NCBI GenBank assembly: GCA_047634635.1
Contig: JBLIIE010000003.1
Coordinates: 1 to 64,000 of the forward strand
Origin: Granulosicoccus sp047634635
Lineage (GTDB): Bacteria > Pseudomonadota > Gammaproteobacteria > Granulosicoccales > Granulosicoccaceae
Length of the DNA stretch: 64,000 bases
Direction of reading: 5' to 3'
The position numbers and the translations under genes were made by a program. The notes under the pieces are model-generated. The model was not told the DNA's origin and did no database searches. It saw only the letters and a program-made list of their open reading frames with translations. Positions 62,496 through 64,000 of this stretch are shown piece after piece (position 1 is the first letter of the stretch; each line of letters begins with the position of its first letter).

Positions 62496-63854
62496 TTACG
62501 ACTCTTCAGCTTTCATTTGATTTATAGCCTCGTCTCGCAGTTCTGACACTGCATTAGCATGACCATCAAAACCTTCATACGTAGCAAAACGATGTGTGTG
62601 CGGAGCCATTTCAGCGTAACCAGTTGCGGTCATGTGGCCCACTGAGCACGTTTTCATGAAATCGTGCACTCCTAGCGGTGAATGAGTACGAGCAGCCGCA
62701 GATGTTGGCAACACACAGTTAGGGCCCATCATGTAGTTGGCGATGGAACCCGCAGCATGCTCTCCCAACAGAATTTCGCTGGCATTGCGAATATGCGCTA
62801 AATGCTCATAGGGAGTTTTCGATAACACCTGACAATGTTCCGGCGCATAGTCGTTGATGAACGCATAGGCCTCTGCTACGTTTGACGCTAACACTATTCC
62901 TCCACGCTGACCACTTAGTACGGTGGATGAATAACCGGCAAGCGTTTCATTTTGCCGGTCCCAGTACTGCGGAATTGCCTTGCGAACAGCTTCTGCCAAT
63001 TGCCGATCCCAAGTGACCAGAAATGAGCTGCTATCCGGACCATGTTCGGATTCAATAGTCATATCCAGTGCCGCTATGAGCGGATTGGCAGACTCATCAG
63101 CAAGAATAATGGTTTCGCTGGGCCCAGCGGGCAAACCCGGATCAATACGACCTGCGAGTACACGCTTAGCAGCGACTAGCCAAGGGCTACCCGGGCCCAC
63201 AATCTTAAAACAGCGAGGAACGCTGGCCGTTCCGTAAGCAGCGGCTGCAACAGCCTGCGCGCCACCCGCCTTGAAAACCTGTTCAACACCCGCAAGCCTA
63301 GCAGCGACTAATGTTGCTGGATCGACGTGACCATCAGGACCCGGAGGGGTGAGAATAATAGGCTGCGGTACGCCCGCTACTGATGCCGGAATGGCTGTCA
63401 TAAGAGTAACTGAAGGGAAAGATCCCTTCCCTCTAGGTGAATAACACGCCACCGAATCAATAGGTGTGGCTCTCTCGCCCACCAAAACACCCGGGCGAAT
63501 TTCCTTCATCCACATTTCTGGAGGTCGCTGAGCCTCATGGAAGCGACGAATATTGTCCGCCGAATATTCCAGCGTCTCAATCATTGCCCGGTCTATTTTG
63601 TCGAAGGCCTTGTCGATATCGGACTTTGAAGCCGCAATAAATTCAGCTCTTAGGCTGGCAGCACCGTCAAATTCGCGCCCAAAACGTGCAAGCGCTTCAT
63701 CACCATCATTACGAACAGCTTCAATAATAGGACGGACACCGTTTATAAAGGTATCCAGATCGTCCTCAGCCCGGCTCAGGAGCTGTTCTCGCTCTGTAAC
63801 GGTGAGTTGGGCCAGATCGTGTAAAGCCACCTCAGGATATTGCCGAACAGTCAT
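62496..63854 (-). CDS. Histidinol dehydrogenase-family alcohol dehydrogenase, non-HisD type
   Basis: A 452-residue HisD-family enzyme. Conserved features include LPAGPSETIILAD, EHGPDS with H271 (HisD H262) and the catalytic pair E339/H340 in APEHC. Other ligands differ: HisD Gln259 is Glu (E268) and HisD Asp360 is Asn (N373); H432 keeps HisD His419. The LPTSAAARTHSPLGVHDF block also differs. Paralogs with such changes oxidise other substrates, for example HpsN, which oxidises dihydroxypropanesulfonate; that is one candidate only. No other his genes are nearby, and the operon continues into CbiX and DsrC, which argues for an organosulfur alcohol. It uses NAD+. Confidence 0.82.
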   Translation of the reverse strand: MTVRQYPEVALHDLAQLTVTEREQLLSRAEDDLDTFINGVRPIIEAVRNDGDEALARFGREFDGAASLRAEFIAASKSDIDKAFDKIDRAMIETLEYSADNIRRFHEAQRPPEMWMKEIRPGVLVGERATPIDSVACYSPRGKGSFPSVTLMTAIPASVAGVPQPIILTPPGPDGHVDPATLVAARLAGVEQVFKAGGAQAVAAAAYGTASVPRCFKIVGPGSPWLVAAKRVLAGRIDPGLPAGPSETIILADESANPLIAALDMTIESEHGPDSSSFLVTWDRQLAEAVRKAIPQYWDRQNETLAGYSSTVLSGQRGGIVLASNVAEAYAFINDYAPEHCQVLSKTPYEHLAHIRNASEILLGEHAAGSIANYMMGPNCVLPTSAAARTHSPLGVHDFMKTCSVGHMTATGYAEMAPHTHRFATYEGFDGHANAVSELRDEAINQMKAEES

Positions 63855-63872
63855 AGATAACCATTTAAAAAC

Positions 63873-63893
63873 GGTGGTTGATTAACATCCACC
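63873..63893. promoter_or_regulatory. Short inverted repeat before the HisD-like operon
   Basis: GGTGG (63873-63877) and CCACC (63889-63893) with an 11-base spacer containing TTGATTAACAT lie 18 bases upstream of the first start codon. This could be an operator for a GntR- or LysR-like regulator. Arms are only five bases, so it may be chance. Confidence 0.35.
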
Positions 63894-63970
63894 CGTACCT
63901 CCAGTATACCTTTTCGCTATGGCCAATATTCCCGATTCGCTTAGGCATTAGCGAGAAGACAGTTGCAACG

Positions 63971-64000
63971 TTATTTCACCATATATTCGCGTGCTAACAT
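63971..64000 (-). CDS. Possible 3' end of an upstream gene
   Basis: The last 30 bases on the minus strand are open and end in TAA (63971-63973), giving a basic tail ending EYMVK. They lie 116 bases upstream of the HisD-like gene. A gene continuing beyond the window is plausible but nothing identifies it. Confidence 0.2.
   Translation of the reverse strand: MLAREYMVK

Noticed and set aside
62496..63854. Histidinol dehydrogenase of histidine biosynthesis
   Set aside because: Ligand positions differ and no his genes are nearby, so a family-level name was preferred.
1..64000. tRNA genes, CRISPR arrays, prophage or complete insertion sequences
   Set aside because: No regular repeat-spacer pattern, cloverleaf-like segment, integrase or transposase was seen on either strand.

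Overview
The window reads as chromosome of a heterotrophic marine gammaproteobacterium (inference, no rRNA or marker gene is present). Supporting signs are a DMSP demethylase, compatible-solute and creatine catabolism genes, a MipA/DUF3019/RstAB-type envelope locus, two proteins with GlyGly-CTERM-like C-termini, a true DsrC with DsrM/DsrK-like partners, and many ABC importers for small organic compounds. Coding density is high. I found no rRNA, tRNA, CRISPR array, phage or intact insertion sequence.

Layout. 1-5096: 3'-truncated thiolase gene and an AfuABC/FbpABC-type importer. 5340-9465: a lipoprotein, then a MipA - DUF3019 - response regulator - histidine kinase operon in which only the regulator is intact, then a SRPBCC/GyrI-like protein. 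9635-13302: a J-domain/PilZ fusion, an unknown protein and an SLC13-type permease. 13431-21011: creatinase, a four-component PotABCD-type importer and an ectoine-hydrolase-like enzyme, all on the plus strand, forming a nitrogen/osmolyte uptake and breakdown locus. 21503-32287: SDR, secreted esterase, MBL-fold remnant, RND efflux pair, YdjM-like membrane protein and a surface protein. 32475-43650: glycosyltransferase, WbsX-GT4 fusion, SDR, two exporters or transporters and small or secreted proteins. 43689-48573: dmdA with a FadN-type beta-oxidation enzyme, an MscS channel and an Lrp-type regulator. 48671-50578: pseudouridine salvage (psuK-psuG). 50580-55880: a pimelate-type beta-oxidation operon (fused hydratase/dehydrogenase, two acyl-CoA dehydrogenases, thioesterase) followed by a broken CoA ligase. 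55993-57310: a broken VOC gene and a HAD phosphatase. 57409-63854: a tightly overlapping operon of a HisD-family dehydrogenase, CbiX, DsrC, DsrM, DsrK and an S9 peptidase.

The two most informative features are (i) the HisD-like/CbiX/DsrC/DsrMK/S9 operon, which has no sulfite reductase in view and whose dehydrogenase has altered metal ligands, and (ii) a set of six gene remnants found by reading between called genes (mipA, DUF3019, histidine kinase, MBL hydrolase, CoA ligase, VOC protein), showing recent decay of several accessory functions. The remnants were recognised by eye from translated fragments. No alignment or database search was run.
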